Assembly (NCBI GenBank): GCA_946480295.1
Contig: CAMLIT010000009.1
Location: forward strand, 1-64,000
Direction of reading: 5' to 3'
DNA: 64,000 nt
Source of the DNA: an uncultured Gemmatimonadota bacterium
Lineage (GTDB): Bacteria > Gemmatimonadota > Gemmatimonadetes > Gemmatimonadales > Gemmatimonadaceae
Shown: positions 54,549-63,505 of the stretch, piece after piece
How the letters are laid out: each line of letters begins with the position of its first letter
How positions within the stretch are numbered: the stretch's first letter is position 1
Made by a program: the position numbers and the translations under genes
The notes under the pieces: generated by a model
Seen by the model: the letters and a program-made list of their open reading frames with translations, nothing else
What the model was told of the DNA's origin: nothing
The model's database searches: none

Positions 54549-55316
54549 ATGAAGCGAAGCTCACCGGCCCCGACGCCGGGCCAGGCGAGAGGGATCGGAT
54601 CAGGCATCGGCGACGTCGCCGGCATTCACGTCGGCGTCATCATGGACGGGAACGGCCGCTGGGCCGCCGCGCGCGGCCTCCCGCGCAGCGCGGGGCACCA
54701 CGCCGGCGTGCGGGCCACGCGCGCCGTCGTCGAGGCGGCGACGCGCGCCGGCATCGGCACGCTCACCATCTACGCCTTCTCCGCCGACAACTGGACGCGG
54801 CCGACGACGGAGGTGACGACGCTCATGCGCCTGCTCCGGCGCACGCTCCTCTCCGAGTCGAAGCGGCTGCGCGAGAACGGCGTCAGGCTCTCCATCATCG
54901 GCCGGCGCGATCGTCTCCCCGCGCCGCTGCGCGCGGCGATCGCCGAGGCGGAGGCGCACACCGCGGGCGGCACGAACCTGCACCTGCGCGTCGCGATCGA
55001 CTACTCGGCGCGCGACGCCATGGTCCGCGCCGCGGCGCTCGCCGGCGGCGAGCCGGTGACGCGCGAGCGCTTCGCGCAGCTCATCGGGCAGGCGAACCAC
55101 GAGACCGGTCCCGCGCGCGACGTCGACCTCCTCATCCGCACGGGCGGCGAGCAGCGGCTGAGCGACTTCCTCCTCTGGGAGTGCGCCTACGCGGAGCTCT
55201 ACTTCACGCGCCGCATGTGGCCGGACTTCGGCGAGGAGGAGTTCCTCGGCGCGCTGGCGGAGTTCACCGCGCGGGAGCGGCGCTTCGGCGGCGTGCCGAC
55301 GCAGGCGGCGAGCTGA
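54549..55316 (+). CDS. uppS: isoprenyl (undecaprenyl) diphosphate synthase
   Basis: A 255-residue cis-prenyltransferase: VGVIMDGNGRWAAARGLPR (catalytic Asp33), GHHAGVRATRAVV, TIYAFSADNWTRP, SIIGRRDRLP, VAIDYSARDAMV and DLLIRTGGEQRLSDFLLWEC. It condenses isopentenyl diphosphate units to the polyprenyl carrier lipid for wall synthesis. Placement away from cdsA, dxr or frr suggests it may be a second copy (inference). The ATG at 54549 follows an AGGAAC site. Confidence 0.94.
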   Translation: MKRSSPAPTPGQARGIGSGIGDVAGIHVGVIMDGNGRWAAARGLPRSAGHHAGVRATRAVVEAATRAGIGTLTIYAFSADNWTRPTTEVTTLMRLLRRTLLSESKRLRENGVRLSIIGRRDRLPAPLRAAIAEAEAHTAGGTNLHLRVAIDYSARDAMVRAAALAGGEPVTRERFAQLIGQANHETGPARDVDLLIRTGGEQRLSDFLLWECAYAELYFTRRMWPDFGEEEFLGALAEFTARERRFGGVPTQAAS

Positions 55317-55362
55317 CGCGCGTCGGCATGCAGCGCCGGCGATCGTCGCCACCGCGCCGGCA

Positions 55363-56169
55363 TCACCGCACGTGCTCGATCGCCCACGTCCAGTAGATGC
55401 AGTCCTCCGCGGTCATCGTCCCACGGGGCACCAGGCGCGCGTCGGCGTAGCCGTAGAGGCCGATGTCCAGCAGGTACTGTCCGCGCGAGACGAGGGTGCC
55501 GCGGCAGACGCGGTCGTCGCTGGGCGGGTTGTCCAGCTCGGCGCGGTAGCGCGTCAGCAGCTCCTCGATCACGGTGCGCGGGATGCGCTGCCGCTCGGAC
55601 GGATACACGAAGCCGAAGAAGATCAGGTACTGCAGCAGGAGCTGCCAGTTCGAGTCGAACCGCTGCACGAGCCGATCCCACTGCAGCGTCTCCGAGCAGG
55701 TGCGCAGCAGGTGCACGATGTCCGCGCCGTCGAACCGCTCGCGCTCCATCACGAACGCCTTCTGCCAGAGCAGCTCCTCGACGGGCGCGAGCTTCACCGG
55801 CATCCCGAGCACCTCCGCCTCGACGGCGTTCTGGAACCAGCCGTCGTCCACCCGGCACACGCCGTTGCCGGAGCTGAACACGAGGTCCACCACGTCGTCG
55901 CCCTGCTTGGCCTTCGCCAGCCAGTGCGGGAAGGTGAGCTCGGTCCAGTAGCCGGCGAGGCGGAGCGCCTCCATCGCGTCGGCGCAGTCCTCCTTCCGGA
56001 CGAAGAGATCGAAGTCCTTCGTCTCGCGGACGATGCCGGTGTAGTGCAGGATGGCGTGCGAGCCGCCGACGAGGAACGGGACGCGCGCCTCGCTCAGGAC
56101 ATGGAGCGTCCGACGATAGAAGGTGTTCGTATCCTGGGCCGGATCGTCGTACGTCGATTGATACGCCAT
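55363..56169 (-). CDS. nucleotidyltransferase-fold protein
   Basis: A 268-residue protein with an AbiEii-like/MNT-type nucleotidyltransferase start: FLVGGSHAILHYTGIVRETK (Gly-Gly-Ser at 35-37), DFDLFV (Asp52, Asp54) and a third acidic strand DDVVDLVFSSG (about 95-105). The remaining helical part has LAPVEELLWQKAFVM, typical of this class. It may transfer a nucleotide or serve as an antitoxin/toxin-like enzyme; the substrate is unknown. It is divergent from the metallophosphoesterase gene at 56292. Confidence 0.75.
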   Translation of the reverse strand: MAYQSTYDDPAQDTNTFYRRTLHVLSEARVPFLVGGSHAILHYTGIVRETKDFDLFVRKEDCADAMEALRLAGYWTELTFPHWLAKAKQGDDVVDLVFSSGNGVCRVDDGWFQNAVEAEVLGMPVKLAPVEELLWQKAFVMERERFDGADIVHLLRTCSETLQWDRLVQRFDSNWQLLLQYLIFFGFVYPSERQRIPRTVIEELLTRYRAELDNPPSDDRVCRGTLVSRGQYLLDIGLYGYADARLVPRGTMTAEDCIYWTWAIEHVR

Positions 56170-56291
56170 GTCGCGCCGAGTGAGGGTGTCCGCGGGGGAA
56201 AGTGCAAGACCGGGGCTAGCACGCGGCCTCAGGCGGATGCGCTGGCCCGAATCTGTCGGTAGGGGGCGTGACCCCACGGAGCGAGAATCCC

Positions 56292-57152
56292 ATGGCGATA
56301 ACGGGCGATGTGGTGCGACTGGCGGCGGTGAGCGACATCCACTACGCCAAGGACTCGCAGGGCGCCCTGCAGCCCCTGTTCGCCCAGATCTCCGAGAGCG
56401 CCGACGTGCTTATCCTCGCCGGCGACCTCACGGACTTCGGGCTCGCCGAGGAGGCACGCATCCTCGCGCGGGACCTGACGGCGACGGTGAAGATCCCGGT
56501 GATCGGCGTGCTGGGGAACCACGACTTCGAGTCCGACCAGCAGGCGGAGATCGTGCGTATCATGGCCGACGCCGGGGTGCATATCCTCGACGGCGACACG
56601 TACGAGGTGCACGGTGTCGGCTTCGCCGGCACGCGCGGCTTCTGTGGCGGCTTCGGCCGCGGCGCGCTCGGCGCCTGGGGCGAGAAGGTGATCAAGGAGT
56701 TCGTGCACGAGGCGCTGAACGAGGCGCTGAAGCTCGAGTCGGCGCTCGCCCGGCTGCGCACCGAGCACCGCATCGTCGTCCTGCACTACGCGCCGGTGCG
56801 TCAGACAGTGGAGGGCGAGCCGCCGGAGATCTTTCCCTTCCTCGGCTCGAGCCGTCTGGAGGAGCCGATCTCGCGCTTCGAGGTGACGGCGGTCTTCCAC
56901 GGCCACGCGCACAAGGGGTCGCCTGAGGGGCAGACGCGCAACGGAATCCCCGTCTACAACGTCGCGCTGCCGGTGCTCGCGGCGAGCTATCCGGACCGGC
57001 CGCACTTCCGGCTGTTCGAGGTCCCGACGCGCGTCGGCGCGCCCGACCGGGTGACGCCGGTCGCCGATCGGCGGCAGTGGGGAAGGCGCTCGACGGATCG
57101 ATCGCCGGAGGCGAACGCGGCCAGGGCCGGCGAGCGCGCCTCGCCGGCCTGA
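56292..57152 (+). CDS. calcineurin-like metallophosphoesterase
   Basis: A 286-residue phosphoesterase with all metal motifs: AVSDIHY (D), LAGDLTDFG (D), GVLGNHDFES (N, H), VVLHYAP (H) and VFHGHAHKGS (H..H). The C-terminal 40 residues are Arg/Pro-rich and probably disordered. It is cytoplasmic by prediction (no signal peptide). The ATG at 56292 was chosen as the start nearest to the domain. It is divergent from the nucleotidyltransferase gene with a 122-bp shared control region and convergent with the dehydrogenase gene (7 bp apart). Confidence 0.9.
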   Translation: MAITGDVVRLAAVSDIHYAKDSQGALQPLFAQISESADVLILAGDLTDFGLAEEARILARDLTATVKIPVIGVLGNHDFESDQQAEIVRIMADAGVHILDGDTYEVHGVGFAGTRGFCGGFGRGALGAWGEKVIKEFVHEALNEALKLESALARLRTEHRIVVLHYAPVRQTVEGEPPEIFPFLGSSRLEEPISRFEVTAVFHGHAHKGSPEGQTRNGIPVYNVALPVLAASYPDRPHFRLFEVPTRVGAPDRVTPVADRRQWGRRSTDRSPEANAARAGERASPA

Positions 57153-57159
57153 CCGCGCG

Positions 57160-58332
57160 TCAGGGCGTCAGGACGACCTTCACGCAGCCGTCCGCCTTGC
57201 GCGCGAAGATGTCGTAGCCGCGCGCCGCCTCGGCGAGCGGGAGGCGATGGGTGATGATCGCCGTCGGATCCACGTCGCCATTCTGGATGTGCTGCAGGAG
57301 GAGCGGCACGTACCGGTGCACGTCGCACTGCCCGGTGCGGATCGTCAGCGCCTTCCCGAACACGCTCCCCATCGGGAACTTGTCGACGAAGCCGGCGTAG
57401 ACGCCGATCACCGACACGGTGCCGCCCTTCCGGCACGCCTGCATCATCTGCCGCAGCACCACCGGCCGGTCCATCTCCATCCGCAACGCCTGCTTCACGC
57501 GGTCCACCTTCGACAGCAGGTCGGCGCCGTGCGCCTCCATCCCCACCGCGTCGATGCAGACGTCCGGCCCGCGCCCGCCGGTCATCTGCTTGAGCAGCTC
57601 CACGGTGTCGTCGGTCTCGGTGACGTTCACCACGTCGGCGTGGCCGACGTCGCGCGCCATCGCCAGCCGCTCGGGGACGCGATCGAGGGCGATGACTCGT
57701 TCGGCGCCGAGGATGTACGCGCTCTGGATCGCGAACTGGCCGACGGGTCCGCACCCCCAGACGGCGACGACGTCGCCCTGCTGGATGTCGCCGCGCTCCG
57801 CCGCCGCGTAGCCGGTCGGCAGGATGTCGGTGAGGAAGAGCACCTGGTCATCCGTCAGCTCGTCGGGCACGACGAACGGGCCAACGTCGGCGAAGGGCAC
57901 GCGCACGTACTCGGCCTGCCCGCCGGCGTAGCCGCCGAACAGGTGCGAGTAGCCGAAGATCCCCGCGCCGCTGAAGCCGTACATCCCCTCGAGAAGGTGC
58001 GCGTTGGGATTGGTGTTGTCGCACTGCGCGAACAGCTCGTGCTGGCAGAACCAGCAGTGGCCGCACGCGATGGGGAAGGGCACGATCACGCGCTCGCCGA
58101 CATCGAGACCGTGCACGTCGGGCCCGATCTCGACGACCTCGCCCATGAACTCGTGGCCGAGGATGTCGCCGGGCATCATCCCCGGGACGAAGTTGTCGTA
58201 GAGGTGCAGGTCGGAGCCGCAGATCGCCGTGGACGTGACGCGGATGATCGCGTCGCGCGGGTTGAGGATCTTCGGGTCGGGCACGCTCTCGACGCGCATG
58301 TCCTGCCTGCCATGCCAGCAGACGGCCTTCAT
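57160..58332 (-). CDS. zinc-dependent alcohol dehydrogenase
   Basis: A 390-residue medium-chain dehydrogenase: catalytic zinc ligands Cys38 (AICGSDLH), His60-Glu61 (GHEFMG), structural zinc Cys90, 93, 96 and 104 (CGHCWFCQHELFAQC) and Rossmann GCGPVG near 190. Length and the NPNAHLLEGMYGFSGAG segment resemble the glutathione-independent formaldehyde-dehydrogenase-like group. It oxidises a small alcohol or aldehyde with NAD(P). Two SRPBCC genes lie upstream on the same strand. Confidence 0.93.
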   Translation of the reverse strand: MKAVCWHGRQDMRVESVPDPKILNPRDAIIRVTSTAICGSDLHLYDNFVPGMMPGDILGHEFMGEVVEIGPDVHGLDVGERVIVPFPIACGHCWFCQHELFAQCDNTNPNAHLLEGMYGFSGAGIFGYSHLFGGYAGGQAEYVRVPFADVGPFVVPDELTDDQVLFLTDILPTGYAAAERGDIQQGDVVAVWGCGPVGQFAIQSAYILGAERVIALDRVPERLAMARDVGHADVVNVTETDDTVELLKQMTGGRGPDVCIDAVGMEAHGADLLSKVDRVKQALRMEMDRPVVLRQMMQACRKGGTVSVIGVYAGFVDKFPMGSVFGKALTIRTGQCDVHRYVPLLLQHIQNGDVDPTAIITHRLPLAEAARGYDIFARKADGCVKVVLTP

Positions 58333-58366
58333 CGCGACTGGCCTCCGGAGCCGGGGTGGGGGTGCG

Positions 58367-59146
58367 TCACGAGCGGCACGACGACTGGCCGTCGGTGGTC
58401 GGGATCTCGCCGCTCTCCATGAGCTGCTTGAAGCGCCGCAACTCCTCGCGGACGAGGGCGTCGGGCGCCTGGCCGAACAGCCGCGCGATCGCGGCGATCA
58501 TGGCGCCGGCCGGCGGCTCGTAGTCGAGGACGACGCGCACCTCGGTGCCCCGTCCGGGGCCGGCGTCGCGGAAGTGCACCGATCCCGCGTGCGCGACGTC
58601 GGGGTCGGCCACCGTCTTCCACGCGATCAGCTCGTTAGGCACGTCGTTGACGAGCACCGCGTCCCACTCGAAGCCGCGGGCGGCCGCCGTCGCCACCCAG
58701 TGCGACCGCCCGTCGGCCTGCACGGTGACCGACTCGAGGTGTCGCATGAAGCGGGGCAGGTTGCCGAAGTGCCGCCAGAAGTCGTACAGCTCGTTGCGTG
58801 GCCGCGCGACGGTGACGGTGCGCTCCACCTTGATGGCGTGGCGCGCGTTCACCGTGGCGGCGTCGCTCGCCAGGGCGCCGTCGGCGCGGCGCGCGGGTGC
58901 CCGCCAGCGCGTGCCGGCCACACCGAGGGCATCGTAGGCGAAGGAGTGCCCCGCGGCGCCGCGGTAGACGAGCTCGGCCCCGAGCAGCGCGAGTCCGATC
59001 CCCGGCAGGTCGCGGCGGCGCAGCCCGTACGCGGCGATCACCCCGCCGGCGACGACCGAGAGCACACGCTCCGTGTCGCCGACGTTCTGCCGGCCGTCGG
59101 TGTGTGCACCACTGATGCGGCTGGCGCCGGCGGTGGCGAGTACCAT
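58367..59146 (-). CDS. SRPBCC (polyketide cyclase/dehydrase-like) protein 1
   Basis: A 259-residue protein: an N-terminal part with one or two hydrophobic stretches (RVLSVVAGGVIAAYGLRRRD) and a SRPBCC lipid-binding fold from about 110 on (KVERTVTVARPRNELYDFWR, NLPRFMRHLESVTV, SHWVATAAARGFEWDAVLVN). Proteins of this type are often found in stress clusters; the ligand is unknown. The ATG at 59146 has GGAGG six bases upstream. It follows a paralogue. Confidence 0.85.
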   Translation of the reverse strand: MVLATAGASRISGAHTDGRQNVGDTERVLSVVAGGVIAAYGLRRRDLPGIGLALLGAELVYRGAAGHSFAYDALGVAGTRWRAPARRADGALASDAATVNARHAIKVERTVTVARPRNELYDFWRHFGNLPRFMRHLESVTVQADGRSHWVATAAARGFEWDAVLVNDVPNELIAWKTVADPDVAHAGSVHFRDAGPGRGTEVRVVLDYEPPAGAMIAAIARLFGQAPDALVREELRRFKQLMESGEIPTTDGQSSCRS

Positions 59147-59188
59147 CTGCGTCCTCCAGTGAAGGCGGGACGCCCCGCGTCGCAAGCT

Positions 59189-59884
59189 CTATGCTGAGAG
59201 CCGGGAGGAATCCTCGGCGTCGATGGCTCGCTCGCGGGCGGCCGGTGGCGCGTGCTCGATGTACTCGCCGATCCGACCGAGGTCGCGCTCGAGCTGCTCC
59301 TGGAGCGGCGCGGCGGCGATGGCCAGCAGCGCCTCCGTCAGCGGCATCTCGTGCGGCGTGTACGTCAGCTCGACGTGGAGCTGTGTGCCCCCGTCCTCCG
59401 CGGGCGCGAAGCGCAGCAGCCCGGTCGTGTCGACGGCGCTCCCAGGGACGCTGCTCCACGCGATGACGGCGTTGGGCACGTACTTCGTGACCACGGCGTC
59501 CCACTCGAGCGGCTGCCCGGAGGGGGTGATCACCTCCCAGTGCGAGCGCCCGTCCTGATAGTCGATCACCCGTCGCAGGGAGCCGACGACGCGCGGGAAG
59601 TTCTCGAAATCCTTGCAGAACGTGAACACGTCGTGCACGGGGCGGTGGACGTGGACCATCGTCCGGAGCCGCACCGAGCGACGCGCCTCGCCGGCGCGAC
59701 GGATGCCGGCGACGGCGGGCGTGCCCATGGCGCGCGCGAGGACGCCCAGGCCGGCGAACGTCGCCAGCGCGCCCCAGCGACCGCCGCGTCGCTGTCCGTA
59801 GCCGACGAGCGCGCCGCCGAGCAGCGCGCCGAGGACGCGCCCGCCCGTCAGCTCCGCCTGCGATTCCATCGGCCTGGCAGTCAT
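59189..59884 (-). CDS. SRPBCC protein 2
   Basis: A 231-residue paralogue of the preceding protein: hydrophobic N-terminus (GRVLGALLGGALVGYG) and SRPBCC fold (RLRTMVHVHRPVHDVFTFCK, NFPRVVGSLRRVIDYQDG, SHWEVITPSGQPLEWDAVVT). The ATG at 59884 follows AGGAGGG. The two genes look like a tandem duplication, now diverged, and may be co-transcribed with the dehydrogenase downstream. Confidence 0.85.
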   Translation of the reverse strand: MTARPMESQAELTGGRVLGALLGGALVGYGQRRGGRWGALATFAGLGVLARAMGTPAVAGIRRAGEARRSVRLRTMVHVHRPVHDVFTFCKDFENFPRVVGSLRRVIDYQDGRSHWEVITPSGQPLEWDAVVTKYVPNAVIAWSSVPGSAVDTTGLLRFAPAEDGGTQLHVELTYTPHEMPLTEALLAIAAAPLQEQLERDLGRIGEYIEHAPPAARERAIDAEDSSRLSA

Positions 59885-59970
59885 GCTTCCCTCCTGTCGC
59901 GCCCGGTTGCGTCGCGATCGTCCCATTCCAGAGGCAAGCAGCGGGCCGGAGCGGCTGAGCCGGTCAGCGC

Positions 59971-61086
59971 TCAGCCGAACCGTCGCTCGACGAACGCGTC
60001 GAACCGGGCCAGTGCCTCCGGAAGATCGCGTCGGCCGTAGCCGAGGCGGAAGTGATTCCCGGGATAGCCGAACTGCGAGGCGGGCAGGAGCAGCACGCCC
60101 TCGCGCTCCACCAGCTCGGCGGCGAAGTCGTCGATGGAGGCGTGGTGCAGGACGGGGAATCCGACGCTTCCCGCGCGCGGCCGTACCCACCCGAGGTGCT
60201 CGCGGCGGCGCTCGAAGAAGTCGTCGAGGAGCACGAGGTTCGCGCGCAGCAGCGCCATGCTCCGCTCCAGCACCCGGTCGCGCGCACGCAGCCCCGCGAT
60301 GGCGAGGATCTCGCTCGGCGCCGCGGTGCAGATGGTCGTGTAGTCCTTCAGCCTCGTGATGCGGCGCAGGAGCTCGCGATCGTGCGTGGCGATCCAGCCG
60401 ACGCGGAGGCCGGCGAGCGCGAACGCCTTGGACATCACGCCGAGGCTGAGCGCGCGCGGCGACACGTCCACGGCTGCAGGCAGGCGGTCCGCCGGGTCGA
60501 GCTCCAGCAGCCGGTACACCTCGTCGGAGAAGAGCACGACGCCGTGCTCCTCGGCGATCGCGACGAGCCGCGCGAAGGCATCGGGCGCGAGCGTCGCGCC
60601 GGTGGGGCTGTGCGGGAAGTTGGCGACGATCGCGCGCGTCTCCGGGCGCAGCGCGCGACGCACCTGCTCGACGTCGAGCGACCAGTCGGCGGGGTCGAGG
60701 GGGACGAGCGTCACGGCGGCGCCAATCGAGCGCGCGACCTCGAACAGCGACTGGTACGCCGGCCACACGACGGCGACGTGGTCCCCGGGCTCGAGGAGCG
60801 CGTGCATGGCGAGGAAGATCGCCTCCTCCGCGCCGGCGAAGGTGAGGACGTCGTCCGGCTCGACGCTCTCGTACAGCGACGCGATCGCGCCGCGGAGCAA
60901 CGGGTGGCCGGCCGACTCGGTGTAGCCCAGCCGCAGCCCGGACCAGAGCGCGCGCACCTCGTCGTCGGCGAGGGCGAGCACCTCGTGGAGCGTGAGCGGT
61001 TCGATGTCCGAGGCGCACAGGAGGTGGCGGCAGGCGAACTCCCACCGCGCGAAGTACCGCTCGAGCGCGAACTCGGCGATGCGCAT
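59971..61086 (-). CDS. class I/II pyridoxal-phosphate aminotransferase
   Basis: A 371-residue fold-type I aminotransferase: YTESAGHPLLRGAIASLYE, AGAEEAIFLAMHALLEPGDH, ANFPHSPTGATLAPDAF, VVLFSDEVYRLLE, and the PLP lysine in MSKAFALAGLRVGW (about 230). Substrate unknown; close relatives include capreomycidine-synthase-like enzymes. The ATG at 61086 shares its first base with the stop of ackA (TGATG), so translation is coupled. Confidence 0.9.
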   Translation of the reverse strand: MRIAEFALERYFARWEFACRHLLCASDIEPLTLHEVLALADDEVRALWSGLRLGYTESAGHPLLRGAIASLYESVEPDDVLTFAGAEEAIFLAMHALLEPGDHVAVVWPAYQSLFEVARSIGAAVTLVPLDPADWSLDVEQVRRALRPETRAIVANFPHSPTGATLAPDAFARLVAIAEEHGVVLFSDEVYRLLELDPADRLPAAVDVSPRALSLGVMSKAFALAGLRVGWIATHDRELLRRITRLKDYTTICTAAPSEILAIAGLRARDRVLERSMALLRANLVLLDDFFERRREHLGWVRPRAGSVGFPVLHHASIDDFAAELVEREGVLLLPASQFGYPGNHFRLGYGRRDLPEALARFDAFVERRFG

Positions 61087-62330
61087 CAGATCGGCAGCTC
61101 GAGCCCCTCGACGACGCGCACCGTGTCGCGCGCGATGAGCAGCTCCTCGTCGGTGGGGATGACCCACACCTCGATCCGCGAGCCCGCCTTGTCGATGCGC
61201 CCCTCGGCGCCCGCGACCGTCTTGCCGTTGCGCTCCTCGTCCAGCTCGACGCCGAGCCACTGCAGCCCGGCGCAGATCTGCGCGCGCACCGACGCGGCGT
61301 TCTCGCCGATGCCGCCGGCGAAGACGATGGCGTCCGCCCCGTTCATCGCCGTCAGGTACGCGCCGATGTACTTGCGGACCCGGTAGCAGAACAGGTCGAT
61401 CGCCAGGCGCGCGCGGCGGTCGTCGTGCTCCTCCGCCTCGGCGAGGAGCTCGCGCATGTCGTTCGTCAGGCCGGACACGCCGAGGAGCCCGGACTGCTTG
61501 TTGAGCAGCGCCTCGACCTCGGGGAGCGAGAGCCCCTCCTTCGACGCCACGTAGTCGAGGATCGCCGGATCGAGGTCGCCCGAGCGCGTGCCCATCACGA
61601 GCCCCTCGAGCGGCGTGAAGCCCATCGATGTGTCCACCGACTCGCCGCCGGCGATCGCGCACGCCGAGCAGCCGTTGCCGAGGTGCAGCGCGACGATGCG
61701 CGTCTGCTCGCGGGTGCGGCCGGTGAGCGCGCGGTAGCGGTACGAGACGTAGCGGAACGACGTGCCGTGGAAGCCGTAGCGCCGGACCTTGTGCCGGCGG
61801 TAGAGCTGGTAGGGCACGGCGTAGAGGTACGCGCGCGGCGGGAGCGTGTGGTGGAAGGCGGTGTCGAAGACCGCCACCTGCGGCGTCCCCGGTCCGAGCG
61901 CGGCGCGCGCGGCGACGATGCCGCGCAGGTTGTTCGGGTTGTGGAGCGGCGCGAGGTCGATCGTCTCCTCGATCCCGCGCAGCACCTCGTCGGTGATGCG
62001 CATGGACAGGCGGAAGCGCTCGCCGCCGTGCGTGACGCGGTGTCCCACCGCGTCGATCTCGGCGATGCTGGAGATCGGGACGCCCGACTCGTCGCTCACG
62101 ATCCAGCGCAGCACGAAGTCGAGCGCGGCGCGGTGGTCGCGCAGCGGCGCCGTGCCCCGCCGCGGCGCGCCGTCGCCGACGCGCAGCGTGTAGACGGCCT
62201 CCCCCCCGAGTCGCTCGAACTGCCCCGCGGCCAGCCGCTCGTCGCGATGCGCGGCGATGCGCTCGGCATCGGTGCGGACGAGCTGGAACTTGAGCGACGA
62301 GGAGCCGGCGTTGAGGACGAGGACGTTCAT
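61086..62330 (-). CDS. ackA: acetate kinase
   Basis: A 414-residue acetate kinase: [83 protein letters not shown] and [10 protein letters not shown] are all present. It interconverts acetyl phosphate and acetate with ATP formation. No phosphotransacetylase gene is next to it. The ATG at 62330 overlaps the purK stop as ATGA and follows, five bases downstream, a heptamer tract located in the purK end. Confidence 0.96.
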   Translation of the reverse strand: MNVLVLNAGSSSLKFQLVRTDAERIAAHRDERLAAGQFERLGGEAVYTLRVGDGAPRRGTAPLRDHRAALDFVLRWIVSDESGVPISSIAEIDAVGHRVTHGGERFRLSMRITDEVLRGIEETIDLAPLHNPNNLRGIVAARAALGPGTPQVAVFDTAFHHTLPPRAYLYAVPYQLYRRHKVRRYGFHGTSFRYVSYRYRALTGRTREQTRIVALHLGNGCSACAIAGGESVDTSMGFTPLEGLVMGTRSGDLDPAILDYVASKEGLSLPEVEALLNKQSGLLGVSGLTNDMRELLAEAEEHDDRRARLAIDLFCYRVRKYIGAYLTAMNGADAIVFAGGIGENAASVRAQICAGLQWLGVELDEERNGKTVAGAEGRIDKAGSRIEVWVIPTDEELLIARDTVRVVEGLELPI

Positions 62331-63505
62331 TCGACGGACGCGGGACGCGGGACGCGGGACGCGTGCACCACCCGCTCGAAGGCATCCCGAGCGCGTTGCA
62401 AAGCCTCGTCAGGCGTCGCTCCGATCGCGGAGAGGTGGCCCATCTTGCGGCCGGGGCGCGCGACCTTCTTGCCGTAGAGGTGCAGGCGCACGCCCGGAAG
62501 GGTGAGCGCCGCGTCGAAGCGTGGGAGCTCGCCGTCGAGCCAGAGATCGCCGAACAGGTTCACGATCGCCGCCGGCCGCAGCACGGTCACGTCGCCGAGC
62601 GGGAGGTCGCAGACGGCGCGCACGAGCTGCTCGAACTGGCTCGTCGAGCACGCGACCTCGCTCTCGTGATACGAGTTGTGCGGCCGCGGCGCGAGCTCGT
62701 TGACGAGCAGGCGCCCGTCGGTCGTGAGGAACATCTCGACGGCGAGGAGGCCGACGAGCTCGATCTCCTCGGCGATCCCGCGCGCCAGCTCCACCGCGCG
62801 CGACACGATCTCCGGTGGGAGCACCGCCGGCAGCACCGACCAGGCGAGCACCTGCCGCTCGTGATAGTTGAGCGCGGGCGGATAGACCACCGTCTCCCCG
62901 CGCGGGCTGCGCGCGACCATCACCGACAGCTCGGCCTCGAGATCGAGCCGCTGCTCGGCCACCGACGCGCGATGCCCGAGCGCATCCCAGGCCGCGTGCA
63001 CCTCGTCGAGCGAGAGCACCGGCACCTGGCTGCGCCCATCGTACCCGCCATGGCAGGCCTTCACCAGCGTCGGGCCGAAGCGCCGCACGGCGTCGTGCAG
63101 CATGGCGGCGTCGGTGACGTCGGCGTAGTCGCCGAGCGGGAAGCCGTGCGTCGACAGCCAGCGCTTCTGGCGGCCGCGGTCCTGCACGATGCCGATCACG
63201 TTGACGTCGGGACGCACCGGCGCGTGCCGCGCCGCCGCCTCCATCCCCGCCGTCGCGATCTGCTCGATCTCCAGCGTCACGACGTCGCAGAAGCGCGCGA
63301 GCTCGCCCGCCGCCTCGGCGTCGTCGAAGCGCGCCGTCACCAGGCGGTCGACGACCGGCTTCGCGGGACAGGCGGGATCGGGATCGAGGGCGTGCACGTT
63401 GTAGCCCATCGTGCGCGCCGCCATCGCGGCCATGCGTCCGAGCTGGCCGCCGCCGAGGAAGCCGATCGTCGCGCCGGGAAGGATCGGGGTCATGCGCGCG
63501 CTCAT
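62327..63505 (-). CDS. purK: N5-carboxyaminoimidazole ribonucleotide synthase
   Basis: A 392-residue ATP-grasp enzyme: [97 protein letters not shown] and [11 protein letters not shown]. It carboxylates AIR to N5-CAIR in purine synthesis; the product goes to PurE. The ATG at 63505 overlaps the purE stop as ATGA. The C-terminal codons consist of four 7-bp repeats, so the tail may vary among strains. Confidence 0.95.
   Translation of the reverse strand: MSARMTPILPGATIGFLGGGQLGRMAAMAARTMGYNVHALDPDPACPAKPVVDRLVTARFDDAEAAGELARFCDVVTLEIEQIATAGMEAAARHAPVRPDVNVIGIVQDRGRQKRWLSTHGFPLGDYADVTDAAMLHDAVRRFGPTLVKACHGGYDGRSQVPVLSLDEVHAAWDALGHRASVAEQRLDLEAELSVMVARSPRGETVVYPPALNYHERQVLAWSVLPAVLPPEIVSRAVELARGIAEEIELVGLLAVEMFLTTDGRLLVNELAPRPHNSYHESEVACSTSQFEQLVRAVCDLPLGDVTVLRPAAIVNLFGDLWLDGELPRFDAALTLPGVRLHLYGKKVARPGRKMGHLSAIGATPDEALQRARDAFERVVHASRVPRPASVE
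62336..62363 (-). repeat. heptamer repeat in the purK 3' end
   Basis: Four perfect 7-bp units (GGACGCG on the plus strand, CGCGTCC on the minus strand). As 7 is not a multiple of 3, gain or loss of one unit would shift the purK end and the purK-ackA overlap. Confidence 0.85.
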
